A stretch of DNA of 64,000 nucleotides from Streptococcus mitis (GCF_901542415.1 NZ_CABEHV010000004.1:1178001-1242000), one strand, 5' to 3'; shown: positions 7,480-18,070, numbered from the stretch's first letter. A program made the numbers and translations. Notes: a model not told the origin generated them from the sequence alone.

Positions 7480-8529
7480 TTAGTCCTGCATCTGACGTTT
7501 GACCTGATAAGGTAAGTACAAGACTAGTAAAACCAAACCAGCTCCCAGCAAGGCTAGAAGGGCTAGTTTTTCTTGGAAGGTAATCAACCCAACAACTAAT
7601 TCCACAAGTAAAACAAAACTGTTCAATCCTCGGACTACAGCCTGCAAGCCTTTTTCCTTTTGCCCCTTGTCCAGTGGAAAGAGTTGGGTCAAATACTGGT
7701 AGTCAAAGGCATGATAGAGGGCCAGCAACTGGAAGAGCAAGAGGTAGTTAAAGAGAACCACCACTGCTGTCGCAATCCAAGCTTGCTCGATAAAGACCTG
7801 CGCCAGCAAGGAAAGTAGGAGCAGACGGAGACTGAGCGCAAAGAGGTCTCCATTTCGCAAATAAGAACGTAGATAGAGATTTTGCCAAATCTTCCCAGGC
7901 ACCTTCTGAACAGCCTTTAGGATAAAGTCCAGATAGGCACGACGCTTGACGCTGTTTGAAATTCCCTTGACCTGCGTAAAGAGGGCAAAGAAACGAAGCA
8001 AGACTTGCTTACGCTTGCTTTCTTGGGAAATGACATAGTCCCAGTTCAGTCCAGTTTCCGTGAAAAATTTGCTGGCCTTTTGACGAAAGAGGAAATATTT
8101 TCCTACCCCCAATAAAAGCACATAGACCAGAAAAAGTGGCAAGCCATAACCCATCGCCAAAAATAGGGGCGCAAATAACAGCAAGAAAAGGGTCTGGACA
8201 AAGAGCCAAAAGACTAGGGAAATGCCAGTTTGACGCTTGAGATGGAGTTTGATTTCCTCTTCTCCGACTAAGAGAAAGAGCTTGTCTGGAGCCTCCATAT
8301 AGGTGGCAATTCCTCCCCAAAGTAAAAGTAAAACAGACGTAATTCCTACAAACAAAAGGATGGGCCAATGATTTTCAGGAAAATGTTGCAAGAGTTGACT
8401 GTACTGGTAGGCTAGAAAACCGATGAGAACCAGCAGGAATAAGACAAAGTGGTCATTGAGAACATAACGCAGATAACCAAGACACTCCTTACGAAAAGCC
8501 TGCTTTCTCTTTAAAAACAAGTCTTTCAT
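7480..8529 (-). CDS. ecsB: ABC transporter permease EcsB
   Basis: A 349-residue hydrophobic protein of the EcsB family with clusters of membrane helices at about 25-80, 100-140, 220-290 and 305-340. With EcsA it forms an exporter-type ABC complex; in Bacillus, Ecs affects secretion and intramembrane protease activity. The start overlaps the ecsA stop by 4 nt (ATGA), so the pair is one operon. The transported substrate is not defined. Confidence 0.9.
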   Translation of the reverse strand: MKDLFLKRKQAFRKECLGYLRYVLNDHFVLFLLVLIGFLAYQYSQLLQHFPENHWPILLFVGITSVLLLLWGGIATYMEAPDKLFLLVGEEEIKLHLKRQTGISLVFWLFVQTLFLLLFAPLFLAMGYGLPLFLVYVLLLGVGKYFLFRQKASKFFTETGLNWDYVISQESKRKQVLLRFFALFTQVKGISNSVKRRAYLDFILKAVQKVPGKIWQNLYLRSYLRNGDLFALSLRLLLLSLLAQVFIEQAWIATAVVVLFNYLLLFQLLALYHAFDYQYLTQLFPLDKGQKEKGLQAVVRGLNSFVLLVELVVGLITFQEKLALLALLGAGLVLLVLYLPYQVKRQMQD

Positions 8530-9257
8530 AGCTCCTCCTCTTTGGTCAGAGCCAAGTAGATATCATTCAAACTAGCCTCAGGCATGTTAAAGGCTTCGCG
8601 CAGTTGCAGGAGATTGCCTTTGGCACGCACCTCTCCCTTGTGAAGAATGACAAAGGCATCACACATCTTCTCCGCAGAATCCAGCACGTGGGTACTCATG
8701 AGAATGGACTTACCCTTTTGCTTTTCCACTTCCAAAAGCTGAATCAAGTCTGCAATAGCCAATGGATCAAGACCAAGGAAAGGCTCATCCACGATAAAGA
8801 GACTTGGATCCACCACAAAAGCACAAATAATCATGACCTTCTGCTTCATCCCTTTTGAAAAATGAACAGGGAACCAGTCCAATTTCTGATCCAGACGAAA
8901 CATTTTTAATAAAGGTTCTACTCGATCAAAAGCCACTTTCTGCTCAATACCATAAGCCATGGCAACCGTTTCGATATGCTCTCTGAGGGTCAGTTCCTCA
9001 TACAGACTAGGTGTCTCAGGAATGTAGCCAATCTGCTTGCGGTAACTTGTCGCATCTTCTTGCAGGGTCAAGCCATTGATATTGATAGAACCACTATAGG
9101 GTGTTAACAGACCGATAATTTCATTAATAGTCGTCGATTTCCCAGCACCATTGAGACCAATCAGACCGACCAGCTGCCCACTTTCAACAGTAAAGGACAC
9201 ATCTTTCAAGACAGGGACATGAACATAGCCACCTGTCAGGTTTTTAATTTCTAACAT
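8526..9257 (-). CDS. ecsA: ABC transporter ATP-binding protein EcsA
   Basis: A 243-residue ATPase with Walker A GLNGAGKST (34-42), signature-like HFSKGMKQK (about 133-141), Walker B SLFIVDEP (about 152-159) and the switch histidine in STHVL. It powers EcsB. GGAGAA precedes the ATG at 9257. It is divergent from hit, and the two promoters share the 67-nt gap. Confidence 0.93.
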   Translation of the reverse strand: MLEIKNLTGGYVHVPVLKDVSFTVESGQLVGLIGLNGAGKSTTINEIIGLLTPYSGSININGLTLQEDATSYRKQIGYIPETPSLYEELTLREHIETVAMAYGIEQKVAFDRVEPLLKMFRLDQKLDWFPVHFSKGMKQKVMIICAFVVDPSLFIVDEPFLGLDPLAIADLIQLLEVEKQKGKSILMSTHVLDSAEKMCDAFVILHKGEVRAKGNLLQLREAFNMPEASLNDIYLALTKEEEL

Positions 9258-9274
9258 ATTTTCTCCAAATCTGG

Positions 9275-9294
9275 TATAATGTAGCTATATTATA
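9275..9294. promoter_or_regulatory. Overlapping extended -10 promoters of hit (+) and ecsA (-)
   Basis: Plus strand TGGTATAAT puts TATAAT at 9275-9280 for hit. Minus strand TGATATAAT puts TATAAT at 9289-9294 for ecsAB. Both are extended -10 elements without good -35 boxes. The expected start sites (about 9287 and 9282) fall between the two boxes, so polymerase on one should block the other. Confidence 0.6.
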
Positions 9295-9324
9295 TCAAAA
9301 TTCAATACAGTAGAGGTAGATTTT

Positions 9325-9735
9325 ATGTCAGATTGCATTTTTTGTAAAATCATCGCAGGGGAAATTCCTGCTTCAAAAGTATATGAAGATGAGCAGGTTC
9401 TTGCCTTTCTTGATATCTCTCAAGTGACACCAGGCCACACCTTGGTCGTGCCAAAGGAACACTATCTCAATCTTTTAGAAATGGACGCTACTAGCGCCAG
9501 CCAACTCTTTGCCCAAGTACCAAAAGTAGCTCAAAAAGTCATGAAAGCTACCAAGGCTGCTGGCATGAATATCATTGCCAACTGTGAAGAAGTCGCTGGT
9601 CAAACCGTCTTTCATACCCACGTTCACCTCGTGCCTCGCTACAGTGCGGACGATGACCTCAAGATTGATTTTATCGCCCACGAACCAGACTTTGACAAAC
9701 TTGCTCAAGTCGCTGAAACCATCAAAAATGCCTAA
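9325..9735 (+). CDS. hit: HIT family hydrolase
   Basis: A 136-residue histidine-triad protein with CIFCKIIAGEIPASKV at the N-terminus (zinc-binding Cys pair) and the catalytic HTHVHLVPR at about 98-106. HIT proteins hydrolyse adenosine phosphoramidates and dinucleoside polyphosphates. The downstream 95-codon gene begins 9 nt after its stop and is probably co-transcribed. The ecsA/hit divergence is the common streptococcal arrangement. Confidence 0.95.
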   Translation: MSDCIFCKIIAGEIPASKVYEDEQVLAFLDISQVTPGHTLVVPKEHYLNLLEMDATSASQLFAQVPKVAQKVMKATKAAGMNIIANCEEVAGQTVFHTHVHLVPRYSADDDLKIDFIAHEPDFDKLAQVAETIKNA

Positions 9736-9744
9736 GGAGTTGCC

Positions 9745-10032
9745 ATGAAATTATCCAACCTACTGCTATTTGCAGGAGCTGCAGCCGGAAGTTATCTGGT
9801 CACAAAAAATCGCCAAACCATCACAGATGAAGTCTTGAATACCACTGACCGCGTTCAAGCTATCAAGGACGATGTAGATATTATCCAAAACAGCCTGCAA
9901 ATCATCGACCAGCAAAAAGAACTCATCAAGGAATACCAAGAAGACCTCACTTACAAGTTTAAGGTCTTGGAAAAAGATATCCAGACTAGACTAGCTGTTA
10001 TCAAAGAAACACAGGAAATTGAAGATAAGTAA
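9745..10032 (+). CDS. Small membrane-anchored coiled-coil protein
   Basis: A 95-residue protein with an N-terminal hydrophobic anchor (about 4-20, KLSNLLLFAGAAAGSYL) followed by a helical coiled-coil-like region (30-95) rich in Asp, Gln, Ile and Lys. It resembles YtxH/chemotaxis-annotated small envelope proteins, but no defined function is visible. AAGGAG precedes the ATG. It shares the hit transcript and ends at a strong terminator. Confidence 0.75.
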   Translation: MKLSNLLLFAGAAAGSYLVTKNRQTITDEVLNTTDRVQAIKDDVDIIQNSLQIIDQQKELIKEYQEDLTYKFKVLEKDIQTRLAVIKETQEIEDK

Positions 10033-10056
10033 AAAGAGCCCAACGGCTCTTTTTAC
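10030..10056. terminator. Bidirectional terminator after the hit operon and dnaJ
   Basis: GTAAAAAGAGCC-CAAC-GGCTCTTTTTAC: a 12-bp perfect stem with A and T tails, serving the plus-strand hit operon and the minus-strand dnaJ. Confidence 0.9.
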
Positions 10057-10058
10057 TT

Positions 10059-11195
10059 TTATTCTCCTTCAAAGGCATCTTTAATATGGTCAAAGAAGCC
10101 CTTTTTCTTTGGATTGACTTTTAAATCACCAGCAGCTGCGAATTCTTTCAAGGCTGCTTTTTGGCGGTCGTTCAAGCCTGTCGGTGTTACGACATTAACT
10201 GTAACGTATTGGTCACCAACTGCACCACCACGAAGGCTCGGAGCTCCCTTGCCACGTAGACGGAATTTCTTACCAGTCTGAGTTCCCTCTGGGATAACCA
10301 ATTCAACATCACCGTGAACAGTTGGAATATCTACTGTATCACCAAGAGCTGCTTGGACAAAGTTGAGGTTGAGATTGTAGAAGATAGTGGTTCCTTCACG
10401 TTCAAACTTGTCGCTGGCTTCCACAGAAACCACTACATACAAGTCACCATAAGGTCCACCGTTAAATCCAGCTTCACCTTGACCAGCCAGGCGAATTTGT
10501 TGACCAGTTTCCACACCAGCAGGGATTTTCACATGTACGCTATGGGCTTGTTTTTCATGCCCTGTTCCGTGACATGTTGTACATGGATCTTTGATTTCTT
10601 TTCCACGACCGTGACAGACATCACAGGTTACTTGACGACGCATCATACCAAGCGGAGTCTGCGTATCGACGTTAATGACACCAGCACCATGACAGCGTCC
10701 ACAAGTGACTGGACTTGTTCCTGGCTTAGCACCTGAGCCATTACATGTACTACAGCTTGCTTCACGATTGTACTTAACCTCTTTTTCAGCTCCAAAAATA
10801 GCTTCTTCAAAGGTCAAATTCACACGATACTGGAGATCATCCCCTTGACGAGGAGCATTTGGATTGCGTGAAGCACCGCCTCCGCCGAAGAAACTTGAGA
10901 AGATATCTTCAAAACCACCGAAGCCTCCTGCCCCATCGAAACCGCCGAAACCACCAGCTCCACCAAAACCACCGTTGGCTCCAGCAGCACCGTATTGGTC
11001 ATAGGCAGCACGTTTTTGGTCGTCACTCAAAGTCTCATAGGCTTCCTGAACTTCCTTGTATTTTTCCTCAGCACCAGGCTCCTTGTTGATATCTGGGTGG
11101 TATTTTTTCGAAAGCTTACGATAAGCCTTTTTGATTTCGTCTGCCGAAGCGTTTTTTGACACCCCCAGACGATCATAAAATTCAGTATTGTTCAT
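10059..11195 (-). CDS. dnaJ: Chaperone protein DnaJ
   Basis: Hsp40 co-chaperone that stimulates DnaK ATPase and binds unfolded proteins. The J domain has the HPD motif at about 37-39 ([10 protein letters not shown]), followed by a Gly/Phe-rich linker (about 72-110). Four CxxCxGxG zinc repeats follow ([32 protein letters not shown]), then the C-terminal substrate domain. The start at 11195 ([11 protein letters not shown]) gives 378 residues, the usual streptococcal length; an upstream in-frame TTG is less likely. No strong ribosome-binding site is seen. Confidence 0.97.
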   Translation of the reverse strand: MNNTEFYDRLGVSKNASADEIKKAYRKLSKKYHPDINKEPGAEEKYKEVQEAYETLSDDQKRAAYDQYGAAGANGGFGGAGGFGGFDGAGGFGGFEDIFSSFFGGGGASRNPNAPRQGDDLQYRVNLTFEEAIFGAEKEVKYNREASCSTCNGSGAKPGTSPVTCGRCHGAGVINVDTQTPLGMMRRQVTCDVCHGRGKEIKDPCTTCHGTGHEKQAHSVHVKIPAGVETGQQIRLAGQGEAGFNGGPYGDLYVVVSVEASDKFEREGTTIFYNLNLNFVQAALGDTVDIPTVHGDVELVIPEGTQTGKKFRLRGKGAPSLRGGAVGDQYVTVNVVTPTGLNDRQKAALKEFAAAGDLKVNPKKKGFFDHIKDAFEGE

Positions 11196-11225
11196 ACAAG
11201 ATACCAAGACCGTAAAATTCGACTG

Positions 11226-11279
11226 AAAAATAGGAAATCTGACGCTGAAGCGATGCTCCTAGGCAGATTTATCTTTTTT
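11226..11279 (-). repeat. 54-nt hairpin repeat, copy E3 (inverted orientation)
   Basis: On the minus strand it begins AAAAAAGATA and ends TCCTATTTTT, with outer stem AATCTG/CAGATT and central CATCG. It shares exact length and constant blocks with 12190-12243 and 14390-14443. It lies between the DJ-1-like gene and dnaJ. The rest of the gap (11280-11391) holds a GTGTTC/GAACAC hairpin and no gene. Confidence 0.75.
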
Positions 11280-11391
11280 CCGAGAATTTAGGTCGGGTTC
11301 AATTCCTTTCTTTTATATTGAGTAAGAAATTTGGGAACCCGTGTTCAGTTACGAACACCCTTGTTCCTTTCTATAATTTATAAGTAAATAT

Positions 11392-12024
11392 TTAGAGGGC
11401 ATTTTCTATACTCTGTTTCACTTCATCATACTCTTTGTCCGATAGAGTAAAAATCAAATTCTCTTCTGAATATTCGTTCTGTTCTTTAAAATAGTTGTCA
11501 GTATTTTCTGCCAAACCTAGACCAAGAATCACTTTTCTTGCAAACTCTAGATGTGCAAAGCCTATAGCCGTAATGATATTTTTATCTTGAACAACCAGTT
11601 TGGGTTGGAAATTCTCACGTGGAAGAAATTCAAAATAGTCAAAGAAGTTTTGCCAAATCCCACCTGTAAATTTCGTGTCGTTCAACAAGCCTGCTTTCGC
11701 CAATAAAAGGGGCGCTGAAGAAATAGCTGCAATTAGGATATCTTGCTCATTAAGACTTCTCAAAAACGAGATCAATTTCTCATCTTGTAGAGCAGGACCT
11801 ATATTTACCATTCCTGGCAAAATCACACAAGAATAATCTTCTATACGGATTTGATCCAATGTTTTCGTCGGTTGACAGGGCAAACCATCCTCAGAGACCA
11901 CCATCAAATGATCTGAAGCTACATAATCAATCGTGATATCAAAAGACAGAGCTAAAGTACTTGTTAAAGAGGCTATCTCATAAAGAGAAAAATTAGGATA
12001 AATGACACAAAGTACTTTTTTCAT
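11392..12024 (-). CDS. DJ-1/PfpI family protein
   Basis: A 210-residue glutamine-amidotransferase-like protein. The N-terminus MKKVLCVIYPNFSLYEIAS and the segment VILPGM match the DJ-1/PfpI fold. The nucleophile elbow reads AAISSAPLLLAKAGLL, with Ser where Cys is usual, so catalytic activity is doubtful. The ATG at 12024 is preferred over the ATG at 12033 because GAGG is properly spaced only for the former. It lies between dnaK and dnaJ, on the same strand; a stress role is possible but not shown. Confidence 0.8.
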   Translation of the reverse strand: MKKVLCVIYPNFSLYEIASLTSTLALSFDITIDYVASDHLMVVSEDGLPCQPTKTLDQIRIEDYSCVILPGMVNIGPALQDEKLISFLRSLNEQDILIAAISSAPLLLAKAGLLNDTKFTGGIWQNFFDYFEFLPRENFQPKLVVQDKNIITAIGFAHLEFARKVILGLGLAENTDNYFKEQNEYSEENLIFTLSDKEYDEVKQSIENAL

Positions 12025-12189
12025 ACGCAACATCCTCTATTTTATCGAAAAACAGAGGCTGGGTTGCAACCTCTGGATTTCTTCCTATCACATTAACATT
12101 TAAGTAAAGCACCGTAGAAGGACAATCAGTCTAATGATTAGTCATTCTTGACGAGTTAGGCTTAACTGAGTTTCGGCTAAAAACTTCGG

Positions 12190-12243
12190 AAAAAAGATAA
12201 GCCATCTTTTGTGCATCGCACAAGGCGATGGCTTCCTATTTTT
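12190..12243 (+). repeat. 54-nt hairpin repeat, copy E2
   Basis: AAAAAAGATA, outer stem AGCCATC/GATGGCT, inner stem TTGTGC/GCACAA around ATC, then TCCTATTTTT. In the minus direction it follows dnaK and can act as its terminator (stem then TATCTTTTTT). A separate CAGAGG/CCTCTG inverted repeat lies at about 12047-12069; the remainder of 12025-12270 shows no gene. Confidence 0.8.
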
Positions 12244-12270
12244 CTTTCGTTTTCTTAACGCCTCAACATC

Positions 12271-14106
<1,836 letters not shown>

Positions 14107-14129
14107 TTATTAGTAAATTTTCTTTTTTT

Positions 14130-14262
14130 ATATTTCCCTTAAGTGGTGGGGACGTGAGCAACTCCCTACGGGATTTCATCACTTATTTTTGAGCCTATTG
14201 TCTCAAAAATCCCCTGTTTCAGTAGCCAAAGCTACTGAAACTTTCACCACGGTGGGAAATAT
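14130..14262. other. Multi-helix inverted-repeat structure between grpE and dnaK
   Basis: Nested pairings seen by eye: ATATTTCCC (14130-14138) with GGGAAATAT (14254-14262), and GTGGTG (14143-14148) with CACCAC (14245-14250). Inside these are GGG (14149-14151) with CCC (14211-14213), TCCC/GGGA (14063+100 to 14173, i.e. 14163-14173), ATTTTTGAG/CTCAAAAAT (14185-14210) and TTTCAGTAGC/GCTACTGAAA (14217-14240). The helices nest without conflict, giving a branched fold on either strand. A further GCAAGCC/GGCTTGC hairpin is at 14270-14286. No gene is seen in 14095-14471. Confidence 0.65.
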
Positions 14263-14389
14263 CTTCCTTGCAAGCCTCCGGCTTGCCTCTTATCTTTCTT
14301 CATAGTTTATTGTCGTTTCGGACAAATTTTCTATTATATATGTTGCAACCGTCAGAATTGCCTAATCGAACACGCCCTAAGCTCTGGGT

Positions 14390-14443
14390 AAAAAAGATAG
14401 ATTTCCTTGTGTTCATCGAACACTTCGTCAATCTCCTATTTTT
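14390..14443 (+). repeat. 54-nt hairpin repeat, copy E1
   Basis: AAAAAAGATA, outer stem GATT/AATC, inner stem GTGTT/AACAC around CATCG, then TCCTATTTTT. It has the same length and constant blocks as 12190-12243 and the inverted copy 11226-11279. It lies just downstream of grpE (minus strand). Confidence 0.75.
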
Positions 14444-14471
14444 ACTGTGAGCTTTTTACGGGCTTTGTATC

Positions 14472-14996
14472 TTAGTTGTACACCACTACCATTGCTGGGC
14501 GTAGGATGCGGTCATGGAGCTTGTAGCCTTTTTGGAAGACTTGGGCGATGGTATCTGCTGGGTGTTCATCGTCTGCTGGGAGAGTTTGGATGGCCATATG
14601 GTAGTTATGGTCAAATTCACCATCAGCTGCGATTTCTTCAATTCCTTCTTCTTTCAAAGCATGAATCAAGCTTTCTTGCACCATCTCCAATCCCTTTTTG
14701 ACATCGTCTGTCAAGCCTTCAACTGCGAGTGCACGCTCAAGGTTGTCAAGCGATGGTAAGATTGCTTTTGCCAAGTCTTGGCTACGATAACGTTGCAAGT
14801 TTTGACGCTCTTCATTGGCACGGCGTTGGATATTTTGCATTTCTGCATGAGCACGAAGGTATTTGTTCTCAAACTCATCTGCACGTTCATTTGCCAAGTC
14901 CAACTCAGATTTCTCAGGAGTCATTTCTTCAGTTGTTTCCACAACTTCCTCTTCTTGAACTTCTTCTACTTCTTCATTTTTTATATCTTGGGCCAT
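14472..14996 (-). CDS. grpE: Nucleotide exchange factor GrpE
   Basis: GrpE releases ADP from DnaK. The 174-residue product starts [13 protein letters not shown] at 14996, where AGGAGG is well placed; an ATG eight codons upstream lacks a ribosome-binding site. The acidic N-terminus (about 1-40) is followed by the long dimerising helix and the C-terminal beta domain ending [13 protein letters not shown]. It lies 26 nt downstream of hrcA in the same operon. Confidence 0.96.
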   Translation of the reverse strand: MAQDIKNEEVEEVQEEEVVETTEEMTPEKSELDLANERADEFENKYLRAHAEMQNIQRRANEERQNLQRYRSQDLAKAILPSLDNLERALAVEGLTDDVKKGLEMVQESLIHALKEEGIEEIAADGEFDHNYHMAIQTLPADDEHPADTIAQVFQKGYKLHDRILRPAMVVVYN

Positions 14997-15022
14997 TTTC
15001 GCCTCCTTTAATGATTTCAATC

Positions 15023-16057
15023 TTAATGTACTTCGTAATGATTACTGCTGAGGTAGCGGTAAAAATCTGTCAACTTCATAGTCAAAACACGATTGACTAC
15101 ATTGACTTGGTTGATTAGCTGTTGGTAATCCAGATTAACCGGACCGATAATGGCTAGAATTCCAACTCCCCGATAAGGAATGAGGAACTTGCTACTAATC
15201 ACCGCTAGGTCAGCTAGACAAGACTCTTGACTGTCCGCAACACGAACATTTTGCATCTGATCCTCATGCAGCCCCTCACGAATCTCCAGAGCCACCTTTT
15301 GCGGTTGGTCAAAGAACTGATAGGCTGCTAGATTGGCAAAATTCAAGAGATTGACCTTGCCCGCTACCACAATATTTTCGTTGAACATTTCCTTAAAAAT
15401 GTGCTCAAAGAGATCCATGACATTGTCCGTCGTTGTAAAGTAACGCTGGATAATCTGCGGAATCTCCGTTCGAATCTTGTAGTGAATATCTAGAACGGTG
15501 TGACCGAGGAAGCGTTCCTGAATGATGCTCTTCAGTTTCAGCAAGTCCTCCTGCAAGAAGTTCCTTGGAATCAGAAACTGACTGGTAACCGTTCGCGACT
15601 CGTCTAGGGTGAATACTGCCAAGGCTGTATGTTGCCCCAAAACAACGATATCAAAGGCTGTCAAACGTTGCCTGCTCGGTTCAACATCCAGTGCTACTAC
15701 CGTACAGCCACTCAGGTCTGTCAGTAGATTAGCAGCCTCTTGCAGAATATCCTCCAATTTGAAGAATTCCTGATCAAAGGCTTTGACAATCTCATAAACC
15801 TCATTTTCAGCTAGTCGGTCAAAATCCAGTGAGTGTTTCACATAGTACTGAAAACCAGCAACACTTGGCATCCGACCACTTGAAGTATGGGCCTTTTCAA
15901 GCAAACCTTGCTTTTCTAGAGCTGCCATATCATTACGAATGGTTGCACTGCTAGAGTTAATAGACTCTTGCAAAGCTTTGGATCCGACAGGTTCGTGCGT
16001 TTTGGTAAAGATGTCAATAATCAGATTTAAAATATCCTGCTGACGCTCTGTAACCAT
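15023..16057 (-). CDS. hrcA: Heat-inducible transcription repressor HrcA
   Basis: HrcA represses class I heat-shock genes by binding CIRCE, with GroEL as modulator. The start [13 protein letters not shown] at 16057 follows GAGGAGTGATGAG and gives 344 residues, the family length; the upstream in-frame extension passes through the CIRCE operator and is rejected. The N-terminal winged helix contains [22 protein letters not shown] (about 36-57, shown in part as [13 protein letters not shown]). It is the first gene of hrcA-grpE-dnaK. Confidence 0.95.
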   Translation of the reverse strand: MVTERQQDILNLIIDIFTKTHEPVGSKALQESINSSSATIRNDMAALEKQGLLEKAHTSSGRMPSVAGFQYYVKHSLDFDRLAENEVYEIVKAFDQEFFKLEDILQEAANLLTDLSGCTVVALDVEPSRQRLTAFDIVVLGQHTALAVFTLDESRTVTSQFLIPRNFLQEDLLKLKSIIQERFLGHTVLDIHYKIRTEIPQIIQRYFTTTDNVMDLFEHIFKEMFNENIVVAGKVNLLNFANLAAYQFFDQPQKVALEIREGLHEDQMQNVRVADSQESCLADLAVISSKFLIPYRGVGILAIIGPVNLDYQQLINQVNVVNRVLTMKLTDFYRYLSSNHYEVH

Positions 16058-16083
16058 CTCATCACTCCTCTCTGTCTGATTGA

Positions 16084-16110
16084 TTAGCACTCGATGCACT
16101 CAAGTGCTAA
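16084..16110 (-). promoter_or_regulatory. CIRCE operator 1 (between promoter and hrcA)
   Basis: TTAGCACTC-N9-AAGTGCTAA, one mismatch from the perfect CIRCE inverted repeat. It lies just downstream of the promoter and upstream of the hrcA ribosome-binding site. Confidence 0.95.
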
Positions 16111-16121
16111 CTTATGATTCT

Positions 16122-16149
16122 ATTATACACCCTTAAAAGAGAATGTCAA
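16122..16149 (-). promoter_or_regulatory. hrcA operon promoter
   Basis: Minus strand TTGACA (16144-16149), 16-nt spacer, TATAAT (16122-16127): a consensus vegetative promoter flanked on both sides by CIRCE elements. Confidence 0.9.
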
Positions 16150-16166
16150 GATAAAAACTCAAAAAA

Positions 16167-16193
16167 TTAGCACTCTTTTACCAAGAGTGCTAA
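16167..16193 (-). promoter_or_regulatory. CIRCE operator 2 (upstream of the promoter, perfect)
   Basis: TTAGCACTC-N9-GAGTGCTAA, both 9-nt arms perfect, 17 nt upstream of the -35 box. A pair of operators bracketing one promoter could permit tighter HrcA repression. Confidence 0.93.
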
Positions 16194-16323
16194 AAATCAG
16201 TCTGAGGACCTAGAAAAAAGACCGCCCTCAGGCAATCTTTCTTCTATATTAGTATTAGTAAAGGTCCAAATAATTATCAATTTCCCATTGTGAAACGAAG
16301 GTTGCATAACTTGCCCATTCGAT

Positions 16324-17601
16324 TCATTTGGCTTCAAGGAAACTAGTATAGATATGTTCTCCGAGAGCCGCTCTGACAACTTCATCTTCAGTCAGAGCTT
16401 TCAAAGCGTTGTGAAGGGTTGATGGAAGGTCTGTAATACCAGCTTCCTTGCGCTCTTCTGCTGTCATGATGTAGATATTTTCTTCGATAGGAGCTGGTGC
16501 TTCGATTTTATTTTCAATACCATGCAAACCAACCTCCAAAAGAACCGCCATAGCAATGTATGGGTTAGCCATTGGATCCACTGAACGCAACTCAAGACGA
16601 GTTCCCATACCACGTGAAGCAGGCACGCGCACAAGTGGCGAACGATTACGACCAGCCCAAGCAATGTAAACCGGCGCTTCATAACCTGGAACCAAACGTT
16701 TGTATGAGTTAACCGTTGGGTTCATGATGGCAGTATAGTTGTAAGCATGTTTGATCAAACCACCAAGGAAATGGTAGGCCGTTTCTGACAACTGCATTCC
16801 TTTTGGATCATTTGGATCAAAGAAGGCATTGTTTCCTTCTGCATCAAACAAGGACATATTACAGTGCATACCTGATCCAGCAATACCAAATTTTGGTTTT
16901 GCCATAAAGGTTGCGTAAAGACCATGTTTGCGAGCAATGGTTTTAACAACAAGTTTAAAGATTTGAATCTTATCACAAGCACGAAGAACTTCATCGTACT
17001 TAAAGTCAATCTCGTGTTGTCCAACCGCAACCTCGTGGTGACTCGCTTCTACTTCAAATCCCATTTTGGTCAAGACATTCACAATCTCACGACGTGTATT
17101 ATCCGCAAGGTCAGTAGGTGCCAAATCAAAGTAACCACCCTTGTCATTTACTTCAAGTGTTGGGTCTCCATTTTCATCCAATTTAAATAGGAAGAATTCT
17201 GGCTCTGGTCCAAGGTTGAAGGACTTGAATCCCACTTCTTCCATGTGACGAAGAGCACGTTTCAAATTGCCACGAGGGTCACCTGCAAATGGTTCACCTT
17301 CTGTTGTATAGACATCACAGATCAAACCTGCAACACTTCCATTTTCATCTCCCCAAGGGAAGACTGTCCATGTATCCAAGTCTGGGTACAAGTACATATC
17401 CGACTCATTGATACGTACAAAACCTTCAATAGAAGATCCATCAAACATAGCCTTGTTTGACAAGACTTTATCTAACTGTTCATCTGTAGCAGGAATTTCG
17501 ACGTTTTTCATGGTTCCCAAAATATCTGAGAACATGAGACGAATAAAGGTAACATTTTTTTCCTTGACTTCACGACGAATATCTGCAGCTGTGATTGGCA
17601 T
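16324..17601 (-). CDS. glnA: Glutamine synthetase type I, C-terminally truncated by a stop codon
   Basis: GlnA makes glutamine from glutamate, ammonia and ATP, and in firmicutes the feedback-inhibited enzyme also controls GlnR. The reading frame starts [15 protein letters not shown] at 17601 and is intact through the catalytic domain (beta-grasp about 15-100; [36 protein letters not shown]). It ends after FLEAK at a TGA (16324-16326). In the same frame the sequence continues IEWASYATFV...DNYLDLY to TAA at 16255-16257, the normal streptococcal C-terminus. A CGA to TGA change would explain this. The product is 425 instead of 448 residues. Confidence 0.9.
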   Translation of the reverse strand: MPITAADIRREVKEKNVTFIRLMFSDILGTMKNVEIPATDEQLDKVLSNKAMFDGSSIEGFVRINESDMYLYPDLDTWTVFPWGDENGSVAGLICDVYTTEGEPFAGDPRGNLKRALRHMEEVGFKSFNLGPEPEFFLFKLDENGDPTLEVNDKGGYFDLAPTDLADNTRREIVNVLTKMGFEVEASHHEVAVGQHEIDFKYDEVLRACDKIQIFKLVVKTIARKHGLYATFMAKPKFGIAGSGMHCNMSLFDAEGNNAFFDPNDPKGMQLSETAYHFLGGLIKHAYNYTAIMNPTVNSYKRLVPGYEAPVYIAWAGRNRSPLVRVPASRGMGTRLELRSVDPMANPYIAMAVLLEVGLHGIENKIEAPAPIEENIYIMTAEERKEAGITDLPSTLHNALKALTEDEVVRAALGEHIYTSFLEAK

Positions 17602-17637
17602 GAGTTTTCTCCTTAATGTATGACTACTTGCGGTTGC

Positions 17638-17994
17638 CTAACCGCGACCAAAAGGTGACCGTACTGAAGCAAAGCGACCCTGTTGGAGGAGTTCATTATG
17701 AAGTGCACGACGCACCTCAGTCTGACTCACCGCTTTCTTGGATTTCGCTTCACGTTCAGCATATTTTTTCTTAATGGCAGCGATATTATAACCTTCAGAG
17801 ATATAATCTTTGATTTCAAGCAGACGATCCATGTCATTCAAGGAATACATGCGACGATTTCCTTCGTTTCGATCAGGTTTGATCAACTCTTGATCTTCAT
17901 AATAACGAATCTGACGCGCCGATAGATCGGTCAACTTCATAACACTGCCGATAGGAAAAACAGCCATATTTCGGCGAAATTCTTTTTCCTTCAT
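17638..17994 (-). CDS. glnR: Nitrogen regulator GlnR (MerR family)
   Basis: A 118-residue repressor with an N-terminal winged HTH (MKLTDLSARQIRYYEDQEL, about 19-37) and a C-terminal tail that in the family senses feedback-inhibited glutamine synthetase. It lies 36 nt upstream of glnA as the first gene of a glnRA operon. An operator-like palindrome overlaps its promoter region, consistent with autoregulation. Length is normal. Confidence 0.95.
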   Translation of the reverse strand: MKEKEFRRNMAVFPIGSVMKLTDLSARQIRYYEDQELIKPDRNEGNRRMYSLNDMDRLLEIKDYISEGYNIAAIKKKYAEREAKSKKAVSQTEVRRALHNELLQQGRFASVRSPFGRG

Positions 17995-18017
17995 TTACAA
18001 TTTCCTTCTTTCTGTCT

Positions 18018-18070
18018 ATTATAGTCTAAAAAAAGACAAACGTCAATTGATAATGTTATAAAATGTAACA
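18018..18070 (-). promoter_or_regulatory. glnRA promoter with GlnR box
   Basis: Minus strand TTGACG (18041-18046), 17-nt spacer, TATAAT (18018-18023). Immediately upstream, the palindrome TGTTATAAAATGTAACA (18054-18070) fits the GlnR/TnrA consensus TGTNA-N7-TNACA. Confidence 0.88.

Noticed and set aside
16057..16099. Longer HrcA starting [15 protein letters not shown]
   Set aside because: The extension would be encoded by the CIRCE operator; the ATG at 16057 has a good ribosome-binding site and gives the family length.
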